DNA from: Pomphorhynchus laevis
Taxonomy: Eukaryota; Acanthocephala; Palaeacanthocephala; Echinorhynchida; Pomphorhynchidae
Direction of reading: 5' to 3'
Assembly (NCBI GenBank): GCA_012934845.2
Contig: WNNJ02003835.1
Span: 62,001-126,000, forward strand
Length of the DNA stretch: 64,000 nt
Part shown: positions 44,380-55,117 of the stretch, piece after piece
Layout of the letters: the number at the start of each line of letters is the position of its first letter
Numbering within the stretch: the stretch's first letter is position 1
The notes under the pieces: generated by a model
The model's database searches: none
What the model saw: only the letters and a program-made list of their open reading frames with translations
Told to the model about the DNA's origin: nothing
Translations under genes and position numbers: made by a program

Positions 44380-45400
44380 ACAAGATGATTTCGCAACAAA
44401 AACCAGTTATGATAGCATTCCTTCATTAATTCCAACACCATACACATTGACTCACAACATGCCAAATATTAGCCTGGCATGTTGTTATTATTTCGTCCGC
44501 TACTGTCGTGTGACTGTACACCCGAACTCATAAGAAAACTGTGTAACCGCTGTAGTTTCATTTTGAAGACTATCTGCACTTTCAGATTCAGAACCTAGGT
44601 TCTTTCGATCGGTGGGTCTATGCCCTTCTGATCGAAAGCTAACCATACAATATTCCAGATTTTATCCTGACATTGGTATTGTTTCGTCCGCTGCTGTCAC
44701 GAAATGGTACACCCGGATTCATCTAAAGTCTGTGTACCGCTGTAGTTTCATTTTGAACACTATTTGCACTATCAGATTAGAACCAATTGGTCTACGTCTT
44801 ACGGACTAGGCTAACCATCCAATACAGCTAGAAATTCTTCATGATATGAAACCTTCAATGTAATGAATTTCTGAAACCGCATTTACCGATATGCATGTTA
44901 AGCATTCTTTCTTTATATTTTACACTGATGTGGTCAGAAAATCACAGAATAGGTGCTGGTGATCTTCTAATGGATTCTTTAATTTATTTCATCAATTTTG
45001 CTAGATCACACAAGGTGGTTTCGTAGCAGAAACCAGCTACGGTATCAATTTTCTTGCTCGTGAAAAGCTCAAGGTGTATAACATTATTACGAGCTCAGTT
45101 GGGTCGCATTCTTGTTATTGCTGCTTCAATGTGTATAAGATCAATCAGATCTACTTACAGGAATGCAAAGGCATCGCAGTCAACATTAAATGAAATTTAA
45201 TTTGAAACAATTTATTTAGCGAAACTTTAAAAACGCGTATCGTACCCATTTGAGGGAACCCATTTGTAAAGGGTTCCCTCAAATAGTTGGAAATTTCCAA
45301 AGTCCAACATTTCACTTGTAAACCCACCTAGATGAAGTGATCATTTCCGATATCTTTCTTTATATTTTACACTGATGTGATCAGGAGATATTATTAAATA
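44380..45400. repeat. Intergenic block of interleaved direct repeats
   Basis: Three kinds of direct repeat interleave. About 150 bp at 44490-44640 recurs at 44670-44820 (TTTCGTCCGCT, then GTACACCCG, then CCGCTGTAGTTTCATTTTGA). GATCACACAAGATGATTTCG at 44383 recurs as GATCACACAAGGTGGTTTCG at 45003. CTTTATATTTTACACTGATG at 44910 recurs at 45358. A 14-bp hairpin (ATTTGAGGGAACCC/GGGTTCCCTCAAAT) lies at 45248-45284. No ORF or known family. Confidence 0.6.
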
Positions 45401-47540
45401 ATAGTTTATTAAAAACAAATAATTGTTTTTAAATAATTATTAAATAATAGTTTATAGTCTATAGATAATGCCAGGTCAGCATTAGACTAATAATAGTCTA
45501 TAGTCTAATAGAGATTTGCACATTAGAAAAAGTAAGTAAAATGTGTTTTAAAAAGTCTGAATAAAACAATTCATCGAAATGTGATTTTCCTCCAATAAAG
45601 TAAAGTTACAAAATAATGATTTAAAGTAGTATTACATATATAATTACTTAAATTTAAAATATTATAAAAACAACTTAAGTGGAGTAAATGTTTTTAACTT
45701 AAATATATCAAAAGAAAGACGTTCTTTCCAAATATCAAAAAATAGGAAAAATAAATACTTCTATGGGTGTGGTAAATCTTATCAAAGCTCTCAGTTATTG
45801 CTACATCAAAACATGTCCAGTAGATGAAATAATCAATATCTTATAATTTAATACTAGAGATTATACTTAATATAACCAGCATTATTTAAGATATCAAATT
45901 GGCAAGAAGTCATTTTGATAAAATATTGCCATGGTATTTATACTGATGTTATCATAATATGTATAATATATAATGATATAATATAGTGATGATTATATAT
46001 AATGATAAAATATATACAATATAAAGTGATGTCATTATTTATAGTATGTGAAATAATACATAGCAGATTTGACCAAAGATACCGAAATGACTGATTAAGA
46101 CTGATTTATATACAGGTAAACTTGATTTAGACGTATATTAACAGCTATAGAAACCGGAACCGTCGAACAAATATACATTTATTTTATAAGCGATTGATGA
46201 GATACGAAATGACCATTTTGCTTGTATCTTACGCGCTGTCTAATTTCAAAACGTTTTTATTCTTGACAGAGGCATATCGCCGAGATAAAAAAATCACATG
46301 TGCACTTTGGCAGTTGGTTTAATAGGAGATTTCTGAAAATTCATATACATGGGAAAAGTGTATTTTTATTTACAAAAAGGTATTGTAATGTGGTTGAATA
46401 AACTCTATTTAAAAATAAAAACGCATTCAATTCATGAAAACTTAAAACTGAATACTTAAAACTGTAGCATCAATAATTATTTATTTAATTATTTATTGTC
46501 TATTTCGTTTGTCTCTAAATTTTCACTTCATTTGCTTATTATATTGAACAATGATTTCGAAACTGTTTCTGTGTGTGAATTCCGTAATACATCTACTTGA
46601 AAGTCCATAATTTTAAATTTGTCAAATTTTAATATATAAATTGTCAAATTTTAATAATTATATATTAAAATTTGACAAATTTATATAATTTTTTAAATAG
46701 AGTTTGTTAAACTTTATGAAATATCAAAATTAGAGTTTTAAATAACCATAAACAATTCATAAACTAACCCTTTCTCTTATCACCACCAGGTAAAATTTTA
46801 AGATCAGCATTATAGCACATGCTTCAAAGGCACTGTCTTATAATTTTTCATTGAAACGTTTTAACGTTCTAAGAGTAGTATTTACTATATTAAATACTAA
46901 ATATTTAGTAGTATTTAGTATTATACATTTTAAAGTTAAAAGTAATTAAATTTTGTTAAACAAATTTTATGAAATATCAAAATTAGATATTTTTATTTAA
47001 TTTTTTATAAAAAATTATAAATTAATTAAATAGTTTTGTCAAATATTAAAGTAACAATAGCTTTTATAAAAGCTATTTTAGAACTAGAATATGTTCTGAA
47101 GATCAAATTTCATAACATTTGATCTTAGTCAACATCCTCCATGCGCGTCGCTTCGCTCTCGCCGGCTTGATTAAATAAAAAATAAAAAATAAATAATATA
47201 TGCAATATGAATACCTTAAATGTTAGGTATTCATTTGAAAGTTTATAGTATGAAGTTTTAGCCTAAGTGTTTTAGAAAACCAGTAGAAAGTTGTTACTGC
47301 AGACAGTGATTGATGGATTGTCGTATTTGCATCTTATTCGCAATATTCGAATGTCAATTGAGTTCAAACTTTTCACTGAAAATTACTCAAATGACTAATT
47401 CCAGTTTTGTTTAAAACAAACTCTACCTTACAACATTAACTACCTAACAAAATATATATGATTCATTTCATATCTCGTAATAAAGTTTTAACTTCGAAAC
47501 AGATTTTGTGAAAACTAAAGATTGCTGAACATCATTTTTT
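45400..47540. other. A+T-rich intergenic DNA upstream of the ankyrin gene
   Basis: No supported gene. There are short inverted repeats, for example TTGTCAAATTTTAATA and TATTAAAATTTGACAA near 46640-46680. A small G+C-rich island CATGCGCGTCGCTTCGCTCT at about 47138-47160 stands out but has no recognisable function. Confidence 0.45.
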
Positions 47541-47542
47541 AA

Positions 47543-47723
47543 ATGGGCATTACAGTATCAAATATTGACGAAGAAATAATAGATGCGGTGTATTCAGATG
47601 ATGTCGAAAATCTCTGTAATCTGCTTCCAAAATTAAATAAAGAAAGATGTAAAGTTCTTTTAAATACAGCGATTTCAGATGATAAACACAGTAGAACTCT
47701 GTTGCACGTCGCCGCATGGTCAG
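47543..47723 (+). CDS. Ankyrin-repeat protein, first recognised exon
   Basis: The first of four exons (47543-47723, 50178-50384, 54551-54789, 60153-60458) that together code for about 310 residues of an ankyrin-repeat protein. Ankyrin repeats are paired helices that bind partner proteins; no catalytic domain is seen. This exon runs from ATG to a phase-1 donor (TCAG|GTATTA). It encodes an acidic N-terminal helix (DEEIIDAVYSDDVENLCNLL) and the start of the first clear repeat, TLLHVAAWS. An upstream exon cannot be ruled out. The repeats are divergent, so I do not assign an orthologue. Confidence 0.75.
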
Positions 47724-47879
47724 GTATTATCATAGTATTTCATTTAAAGAATTTAAATATTTAAATTTAACGATATTTGGAAATCAAGAGTATACAACTT
47801 AATATGTCAATTTATAAATCATTAGGTAAATAAAGTGCTTACTGCTTAGCTGATGGACTATTTACTGAATCCAATAAAT

Positions 47880-48210
47880 AGCATACTATTTACTGGATAT
47901 ACTATTTATATACTATGTAAATTGGATATAAATATAGTATATAATCATAGTATATAGTATATATAATATATACAATATAGACTATATATACTATATATTA
48001 TATAGACTATATATACTATGTATACTATATAGACTATATATACTATATACTATATAGTATATACTAAATAGTATATAGTATATATACTATATAAATATAG
48101 TATATAGTATAGTATATAAATTTATATACTATACTATATAAATATATTATATATCATATACTATACTGGATATACTATTTATCCAGTAAATAGTATATCC
48201 AGTAATACAG
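47880..48210. repeat. TA-rich low-complexity satellite (TATACTATATAG-type)
   Basis: Irregular repetition of ATATAGTATATA, ACTATATAGACTATAT and similar units, over about 300 bases in ankyrin intron 1, bounded by CTGGATATACTATTTA at both ends. It can form many alternative hairpins. Prone to assembly and sequencing error. Confidence 0.7.
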
Positions 48211-48388
48211 TCTACTCTATAGCATGATAGTATTTTAAATAATTTAAATACTGAAATTGTGATATTTGAAATCACAATATTAATTTAAAGACGGTGGGCA
48301 TGGATAAAAAATAAACTCAGTCTCAAACAAATGAGAAACTGCAATGTACCTCCAGAGAAGTTTCGTGGACCTACTAACTGAAATGACA

Positions 48389-48523
48389 ATAAATAATTAT
48401 TGGAGCTGGATCAGAGGAAAGAAAAAATTATGTTTGATATTTCGCATAATATACTAAGAGAAGTTAACGAAATATCAAAAATATTTTTTTCTGTCCTCTG
48501 ATCCAGCTCCAATAATTATTTAT
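48389..48523. mobile_element. Foldback element, family F (short palindromic copy)
   Basis: Arms ATAAATAATTATTGGAGCTG and GATCAGAGGA pair with TCCTCTGATCCAGCTCC and AATAATTATTTAT. Inner TTTGATATTTCG pairs with CGAAATATCAAA. The loop retains ACTAAGAGAAGTTAA, related to GCTAACAGAAGTTAG of the other copies. Nearly the whole 135 bp is one hairpin. Confidence 0.8.
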
Positions 48524-49140
48524 CAATAATGGATCATTATCAACTATTTGAAATTATAATTTTATCCACATATTTGAATCATTTGTAAATTTTTAAACGA
48601 GTACAGTGATTCTACGATTTTTATATCGGAAAAAGTAGCTTGAATCAATACAAGGCTTTGTTTCCAAAGACGATTCCACGTTCTGAATGATCGACAGGCT
48701 CGCTATCAAACCAAGCAGGTCATCTATTGATGAAATCAATGCGAGTTGTTCCATATTGGAGCAAACAACTCGGAAATGTACAAAAGGAAACATTTGATAT
48801 AATCCTACTGATTTTTCAACAATACAGTTCAGAATTGCCACTTACAGTTTAGAAACGTAAAATCAATTAAAACTGTTAGGGCCCTTTAGGAATTGAAGCG
48901 TTGATATTAGCAACGACGGTTGATCATATCGAATGAAATTACAACATGATTTGAGTATAGTTAAGCGTGCGAACAACCAACTTATTAATATAAAGTTCAC
49001 ATTAAGTAGACACTAGATCTAATAGATACTGGCTGTCTTGAGATATTTTAGTATAATATTGGATGTGTTGGTGTAAAATCATATTCAACATCACATGGTT
49101 TAGAAATTGTTTTGAAAGCAGATCACCATAATATCATCCT
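48524..49140. other. Intron DNA without recognised features
   Basis: Part of ankyrin intron 1. A minus-strand ORF of 82 codons at 48841-48593 has no recognisable similarity and no splice context; I do not call it a gene. Confidence 0.4.
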
Positions 49141-49146
49141 CCGCAT

Positions 49147-49560
49147 CAGATCAGCTAACTGAATCTACGTATTATATATTATTTATAAATTTAAAAATTA
49201 AGCTAAATAAAATCTAAATAATTAAATTATATATAATTAAATAATTATAAATAATAAATAATTTTTATATAAGATTTTATATAATTTATATCAAGATGAA
49301 TTATAAACTGAAATAAAAAATAAAAGTCAATTTTTATTAATTGACTAATAAATAACAGGTGTTGTATCAGAATAATGATTAGAGGTCATCAGGAGGAACT
49401 GCTATGTTATCATGTTTCGGCATCTATTCTTCGACACAACATAGCAACGGGGCCAAATACCCGCTAATGACGTATTTACTTTGATAAAATTTGATTATCT
49501 AGTGAATGTTATTCAAATACAAAGCATATTGTTTATTATCCATAACAAAATGTTACTTAA
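49147..49560 (-). mobile_element. Diverged Penelope-like terminal repeat
   Basis: Minus-strand repeat of the older subfamily: end GTAGATTCAGTTAGCTGATC, core GGCCCCGTTGCTATGTTGTG, CGAAACATGATAACATAGCA and TTCCTCCTGATGACCTC. GCTATGTT still pairs perfectly with AACATAGC, although the GGCCCC/GGGGCC pairing is reduced to GGC/GCC. Confidence 0.7.
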
Positions 49561-50177
49561 AAGTTTAAATTTACTTTGTGTTCATTTATATATTGTAAAT
49601 TTAATATTTTAATAATATTTTGATTATTTATAATTCTCCATTATAGGAAAAAGAAAAAATTCAGTATTAATTGGTATTATTTTAGTATTTCGATGTTAAA
49701 ACACAATTTCAGTGTTAATTCCACAAAACGATTTATAGAAAATACATAAAGAATAAATTTTTAAAATATAAATACTTATATACTTATTTATCTGATTTGA
49801 TTTATACCAGTATTCGATTACTTTACAATAATTTTTATTAAAAATATTAAGGTCGCAATATATAAAGTCGCGATATGAGTTTTTCATAAATTGAAACAGA
49901 AACTCACAGAATGAATATGTCGTACGGTAGATGGCGAGTAACCGTAATCTGATTGTACAAAAATTATTTTAATCATAATATAATATATTATAATATAATA
50001 TATTATAATATAATTATATTTAATGAAAAGTTATATTTTGTAAAATATTAATATCTAAAAAACATATGAAACCTAGTAATTTTTAACTTGAGACATAAAC
50101 TTCCATTGACTTTAATGATTTTGCAGCTATTTCTCATTTGCTGGATGTTTCCTAATAATTTGTTTTTCGATAATAAG

Positions 50178-50384
50178 ATGACCCGGAATTACTACCCATC
50201 TTACTGGAAAAAGAATGTGATGTGAATGTTAAGGATAGTTATGGATGGACAGCATTAATGGTGAGCATGTACAAAGGAAACATTCAGAACGTATATACTC
50301 TATTGCAAAAGTCTGCAGAATTTGAGCCTAATACCCAAGAAGCATCTTGGCTTTTACATCATGCAATACAAAATGATTTGATTG
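50178..50384 (+). CDS. Ankyrin-repeat protein, second exon
   Basis: Phase 1 in and out; acceptor TTCGATAATAAG, donor ATTG|GTATAT. It encodes DDPELLPILLEKECDVNVKD, then SYGWTALMVSMYKGNIQNVY and TLLQKSAEFEP, then SWLLHHAIQNDLI. The -G-x-TALM-x-A-type signature is visible as GWTALMVSMYKGN, the start of one repeat, followed by a weaker one. Confidence 0.82.
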
Positions 50385-50934
50385 GTATATCTAATAATTT
50401 TTAAATTTAATATGATCAGTAAATGACCTTTAAATGTTACATGTCTAAGCTGTCTGAATTACTGGAAAATTGTATCAACTACAATTATTAAGAAATAAAT
50501 AATAAAGAAATGAAGAACAACTTTAGATATACATTCTTTAAAATATAAATAAAGTCAGTATAATATATTTGTCTTTATAATATAATTAAGTCTTTATAAT
50601 TACGTCATCAATTGTAATCTGAAAATCAATTATTTTCTAAAGTTGTGAATTCATTTCATTCAAATAACTCAATTAAATTGAAACAGTAACATCATCTAAG
50701 GTGTTATCGTTCAATTACAAAAAAAAATTAAATTTCAACAACGTATAAAATAAAAATAATAAAAAAGGCATAACTTATTTTAAAAACTTATTTCTAAAAA
50801 GTTTAAAAATAATTTATATTATTATATAAATAATATAAAATTATTATATTTAATTAATAAATAAAAATATAGTTTCAATAAAAATTAACTAAATATTTTA
50901 TGTAGTTTCGGGCTTGGGACTCTTCAAGGTCAAT

Positions 50935-50974
50935 CCCAAACCCGGCCTTGGAGAGTCCCAAGGCCGGGTTTGGG
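50935..50974. repeat. Perfect 17-bp G+C-rich hairpin next to the minisatellite
   Basis: CCCAAACCCGGCCTTGG and its exact complement with a 6-base loop (AGAGTC). GGCTTGGGACTCTTCAAGG just to the left repeats part of it, so a larger worn palindrome is likely. It ends 14 bases before the minisatellite begins. Confidence 0.75.
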
Positions 50975-50987
50975 ACAAGTCCCACCA

Positions 50988-52620
50988 TTTGACGTGGCTT
51001 TGATAAAACTTTGATGTAGTTTTGACGTCGCTTTGACGTAGCTCTGATGTAGCTTTGACATATCTTATACGTAGCTTTGACTTAGCTTCTACGTAGCTCT
51101 TACGTGGCTTTGACGCAACTTTCGCGGATTTGACGTAGCTTTGAAGTAGATTGACGTTGATTTGGCGTAGCTTTGACGTAGCTTTAATATAGCTTTTACG
51201 TAGCTATGACATAGCTTTAACACACCTTTGACGTAGCTTTGCCGTAGCCTTGACGTAGCTTTGACGTAGCCTAGTTATAGCTTTGATATAGCTTGGCGTT
51301 GCGATGATATATCTTTGACGTAGCTTTTACATAGCTTTGATAATGCTTTAACATAGCTTTGACGTAGCTTTGATATGCCTTTATTATAGCTTTGATATAG
51401 CTTTAATGTAGCTTCCATATACCTTTGGCGTAGTTTTGACATAGGTTTGACGTATCTTTGACGTAGCTTTGTTATGGGTTAGATATATTTTTGATATAGC
51501 TTTGACGTAGCTATGATGTAGCTTTGACGTTGTTTTGATATAGCTTTGACGTAGCTATGATGTAGCTTTGACGTTGTTTTGATATAGCTTTGACGTAGCT
51601 TTCACGTAGCACTGTAGTAGCTTTGACGTAGCCTTGACTTAACTTTGAAGTAGCTTTGATATATTCTGATGCAGCTTTGATATATCTTTGACGTAACTTT
51701 AACGTAGCTTCGACGTAGATGTGGCGTAGCTTTAATGTAGCTCTGACGTGCGTTTGACGTAGCTTTGAAGTATATTTGACGTAGCTTTGACTTAGCTTTG
51801 ACGTAGCTTTGAAGTAGCTTTGATGTAGCTTTGACTTAGCTTTGACGCAGACTTGAAGTATCTTTGACTTAGCTTTGGCGTAGCATCGACGTAGCTTTGA
51901 CGTAGCTTTGACGTAGCTTTGGCGTAGCTTTGACGTATCTTTTACGTTGTTTTTATATATTTTATGTTGCGTTGTGTTAGCTTTGACGTAGCGTTTATAC
52001 GGCTTCGACGTAGCTTTAACGTAGCTTTGATGTAGCTTTGACGTGCCTCTAACGTGTGGTTGACGTAACTTTGAAGTAGCTTTGACGTTGCGCCACGTAG
52101 CTTTGGCGTAGCTTTTCGTAGCTTTGACGTAGCTTCGACGTAGCTTTGACATAGCTTCGACGTAGCTTTGACGTAGCTTTAAAATACCTTTGACATAGCT
52201 TTGACTTAGCTTTGACGTGCGTTTGACGTAGCTCTTAAGTAGATTTGGCGTAGCTTTGACGTATCTTTGATATATCTCTGATGTAGCTTTGATATAGTTT
52301 TGATTTAGTTTTGATTTAGCTTTAATATAGCTTTTATATATCTTTGAAGTAGCTTAGATATAGCGTTGATGTAGCTTTGGTATGGATTCGACGTAACTTT
52401 GACATAGCCATGATGTAGCTTTAAAATGGCTTTGTTATAACTTTGATATAGCTTTATATATACGTAGCAATGACGTGGCTTTGTTATAGCTTTGATATTG
52501 ATTTGATATAGCTTTGATATAGCTTTGAATTAACTTTGATATATCTTTAATATAGCTTTGATGTAGCTTTGGTATAGCTTTGATATAGTTTTGCTATAGC
52601 TTCAATATAACTTTGATTTA
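50988..52620. repeat. Minisatellite of 11-bp units (consensus TAGCTTTGACG)
   Basis: About 1.6 kb of tandem 11-base units in ankyrin intron 2, with many point and small indel variants. The left three quarters are dominated by units with GACG, the last 350 bases by units with GATA. Because 11 bases is not a multiple of three, three units (33 bases) encode the same 11-residue cycle in every minus-strand frame (KATSKLRQSYV). This explains the long open frame at 52152-51511; it is a by-product of the repeat, not a supported gene. Confidence 0.9.
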
Positions 52621-52639
52621 TATAATAAACTTTGTTATT

Positions 52640-53470
52640 AACGCATCTAATTTCATTACAAAATATTTATAATTCCACTATCCGTAGCATTTTTCGTTTT
52701 AAGAAATTCGATCACTTTTTTCGCCATTTGCACTCTAAATTGGCTGGACTTTCATATCGTATTTATTATCTGCTGAAGATAACCTGAAACATCACCTTAA
52801 ACAATCAATATTTTTTCGTATTTGATAAATCATCTTGCCTTAGGTTCACTGAAATGTAACTCTGAAATCATATCTCTCTTTTGTTATATATACCCGGTCA
52901 CCGCACATCTTTTGCCCTATATTTTTTCTCAATTGTATCGCACCGCTTGTTTAACAAATTACACACTACACTCCGTTTATAATCGTGTTTCGTTATCTTC
53001 AAAATGTTCCTTTTACTTTTCATCAGTAGAAACAATAGTCTTCCCCCGATTTTTGGCGTATCATTTTAATTTTTTGTCATAAATTTATTAATTTATATAT
53101 TTTTGTAATTTATTTTTGTAAATAAAAATGAGTTATAATTACCACAATATGAATCACTTATAGTATTTCTTATTTGGTTCAGCCTTATCTTATTTTCTAG
53201 TAATTTTAATTGTATTTTTTTATTTTATTAATTTTTCAAATTCTTTATTTTAAATGAAAATATTATCGCAATTTTTGTTTTGTTTCTAAACTATTTTGAA
53301 TCATCATTTTTTATTGAGTTTTGTGTACCTTCAAAAGTAGCCGAAATCGTGTTACAACAATCAAACAACACTGAAAGCAGCTGTTTTTTTTCGCTAATAA
53401 CATCAGCACCTGCTCAAATAAAATGGCGGCGATCGTTTGTAATTTTTTATATAAGCATGTACATTTAAAA
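52640..53470. other. Intron DNA without recognised features
   Basis: This is intron 2 of the ankyrin gene. Several ORFs of 60-90 codons exist but resemble nothing and lack splice context. Confidence 0.45.
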
Positions 53471-53474
53471 ACAT

Positions 53475-53566
53475 TGTAATTTCCTGAAGATGCTAACAGA
53501 AGTTAGCGAAATATCAAATAAAATTATCCTCCTTTCTTTGATTTAGCTCAAATAATTCTTTATTAA
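53475..53566. mobile_element. Half copy of foldback family F
   Basis: Contains GTAATTTCCTGAAGATGCTA, ACAGAAGTTAGCGAAATATC, TTTCTTTGATTTAGCTC and AATAATTCTTTATT, the right arm of the element at 54073-54253, without a left arm. Confidence 0.75.
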
Positions 53567-54072
53567 AAATGGATCATTATCAAATATTTAAAATAATAAT
53601 TAATATTTTGTATCGACAATAAATATTAACTATTAATTATAAATATACAAATATAACGAAATTAATACAAATTTTCATTCGATTATTAGGTATATCAGCA
53701 CGATGAAAAACAGTGATATTTTTCTGCATATATTCTAGATATGTTTGCATGGATCTATTGAAAATATGATTATTTTCTATAAAATTAAAATATTTTTAGA
53801 AATAAAAATTTGTTATTTTGTTTTCTCTTGTTCTCAGTCTTAAGCATATTCAAATGTCGATAAAATTTTCTTTAATTTAGAAATAAAAACAAAAAAAAAT
53901 TATTGATTTAAGCAATTAATTGATTAATACATTTAAAATTTGTAAATAGTTGATCTATTATTGATATAAAATGCTAACATATATATCATATACATGATAT
54001 ATATGCTAACAGAATTATTACATTCTGATTTTATCCTGATGATGATATTTTTATTCTGAGGTTATCGTTTAT

Positions 54073-54253
54073 AAAGAATTATTGGATCTGGATCAAAGGA
54101 AGGAATAACATTTTATTTGATATTTCGCTAAACTCTGTTAGCATCTTCAGAAAATTACCAAAAATTTGTAATTTACTAAAGATGCTAACAGAAGTTAGTG
54201 AAATATCAAATAAAAGTTTCCTCTTTCCTTTGATTCAGCTCAAATAATTCTTT
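54073..54253. mobile_element. Foldback element, family F (complete palindromic copy)
   Basis: Left arm AAAGAATTATTGGATCTGG, then ATCAAAGGA, TTTTATTTGATATTTCGCTA and GTTAGCATCTT. The right arm reads AAGATGCTAACAGAAGTTAG, TGAAATATCAAATAAAA, TCCTTTGAT and AATAATTCTTT. The centre is AATTACCAAAAATTTGTAATT. The arms are about 85 bp each. TA occurs at both outer edges. No ORF. Confidence 0.85.
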
Positions 54254-54550
54254 ATTAATAATGGATCATTATCAACTATTTAAATCTTATAATTTGAGGT
54301 GAATTAAGAAATAAATTTATTAATTTTTATCAGATATTATTCCTCTCTTGGAACGATACAAGAAAGAATATCATTATTTCTTGGACGAGTAAGAGTGACA
54401 AGCTCAAATAATTCTTTATTAAATTTAAATTAATTTTAAACAATCGTCAGTTTGGTTTATTATCTTTACATTTTGATTATTTAAATATGAAACTTGAAAT
54501 ATTCTAAATTTTATTTAAAATTCATAGCAAATTATGTTTTGCCCTTTCAG

Positions 54551-54789
54551 CAATCGCATCGTTACTGTTAGAAAAATCTACCAAATTTGGATCATACGAG
54601 TCTTCAATTTTAAATATCGCAGTAGATAATCACAGTCCGGCAATGGTGAAGTTACTATTGGAAAAAGGACATTGTAATCCAAATATTCTGGATGAGAACG
54701 GCTGGGCTCCACTTCATTTGGCTAGTGGTCACGATAACATAGCCGTGGCCAAAATACTAATTGAGTTCAATGCTAACGTAAATCTTAAG
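54551..54789 (+). CDS. Ankyrin-repeat protein, third exon
   Basis: Phase 1 in (acceptor GCCCTTTCAG), phase 0 out (donor AAG|GTAATA). It encodes IASLLLEKSTKFGSYESSIL, NIAVDNHSPAMVKLLLEKG, then the most typical repeat in the gene: NPNILDENGWAPLHLASGHD, NIAVAKILIEFNANVNLK. It has a clear G-x-x-PLHLA signature and N-x-x beta-hairpin tips. Confidence 0.88.
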
Positions 54790-55117
54790 GTAATACTTAT
54801 CAATCACATGGAAGAAATGATATATCGTTCAATTCAATTTATTAATTTTTTAATACATTTAAATATAATAAAATTTACGTAATAAATTTATAATAAAATA
54901 AAAGAATTCGTAATAAATTTATAATAAAATTTAAATAAAATATTTTTTTAATAAAATTCATAATAAATTTTACGGTGATTACTAGTACGATATGCGCAAA
55001 AATCTAAATAGCGAGTATTTAAAATAATAATCGGATATGAAATTATTGTAAGCTAAATAAAATGCTACAAAAGCAATATGCTGATAATAGTCTCGTCAAG
55101 AAATACTTAAATTGCGT

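Noticed and set aside
48593-48841. 82-codon minus-strand ORF in ankyrin intron 1
   Set aside because: No recognisable domain, no splice sites in phase and no polyadenylation context. This length is expected by chance.
51511-52152. 213-codon minus-strand open frame with an SKLRQSYVKAT-like repeat
   Set aside because: It follows directly from the 11-bp minisatellite, whose minus-strand consensus has no stop in any frame. There is no splice or start context, and it lies antisense in an intron.
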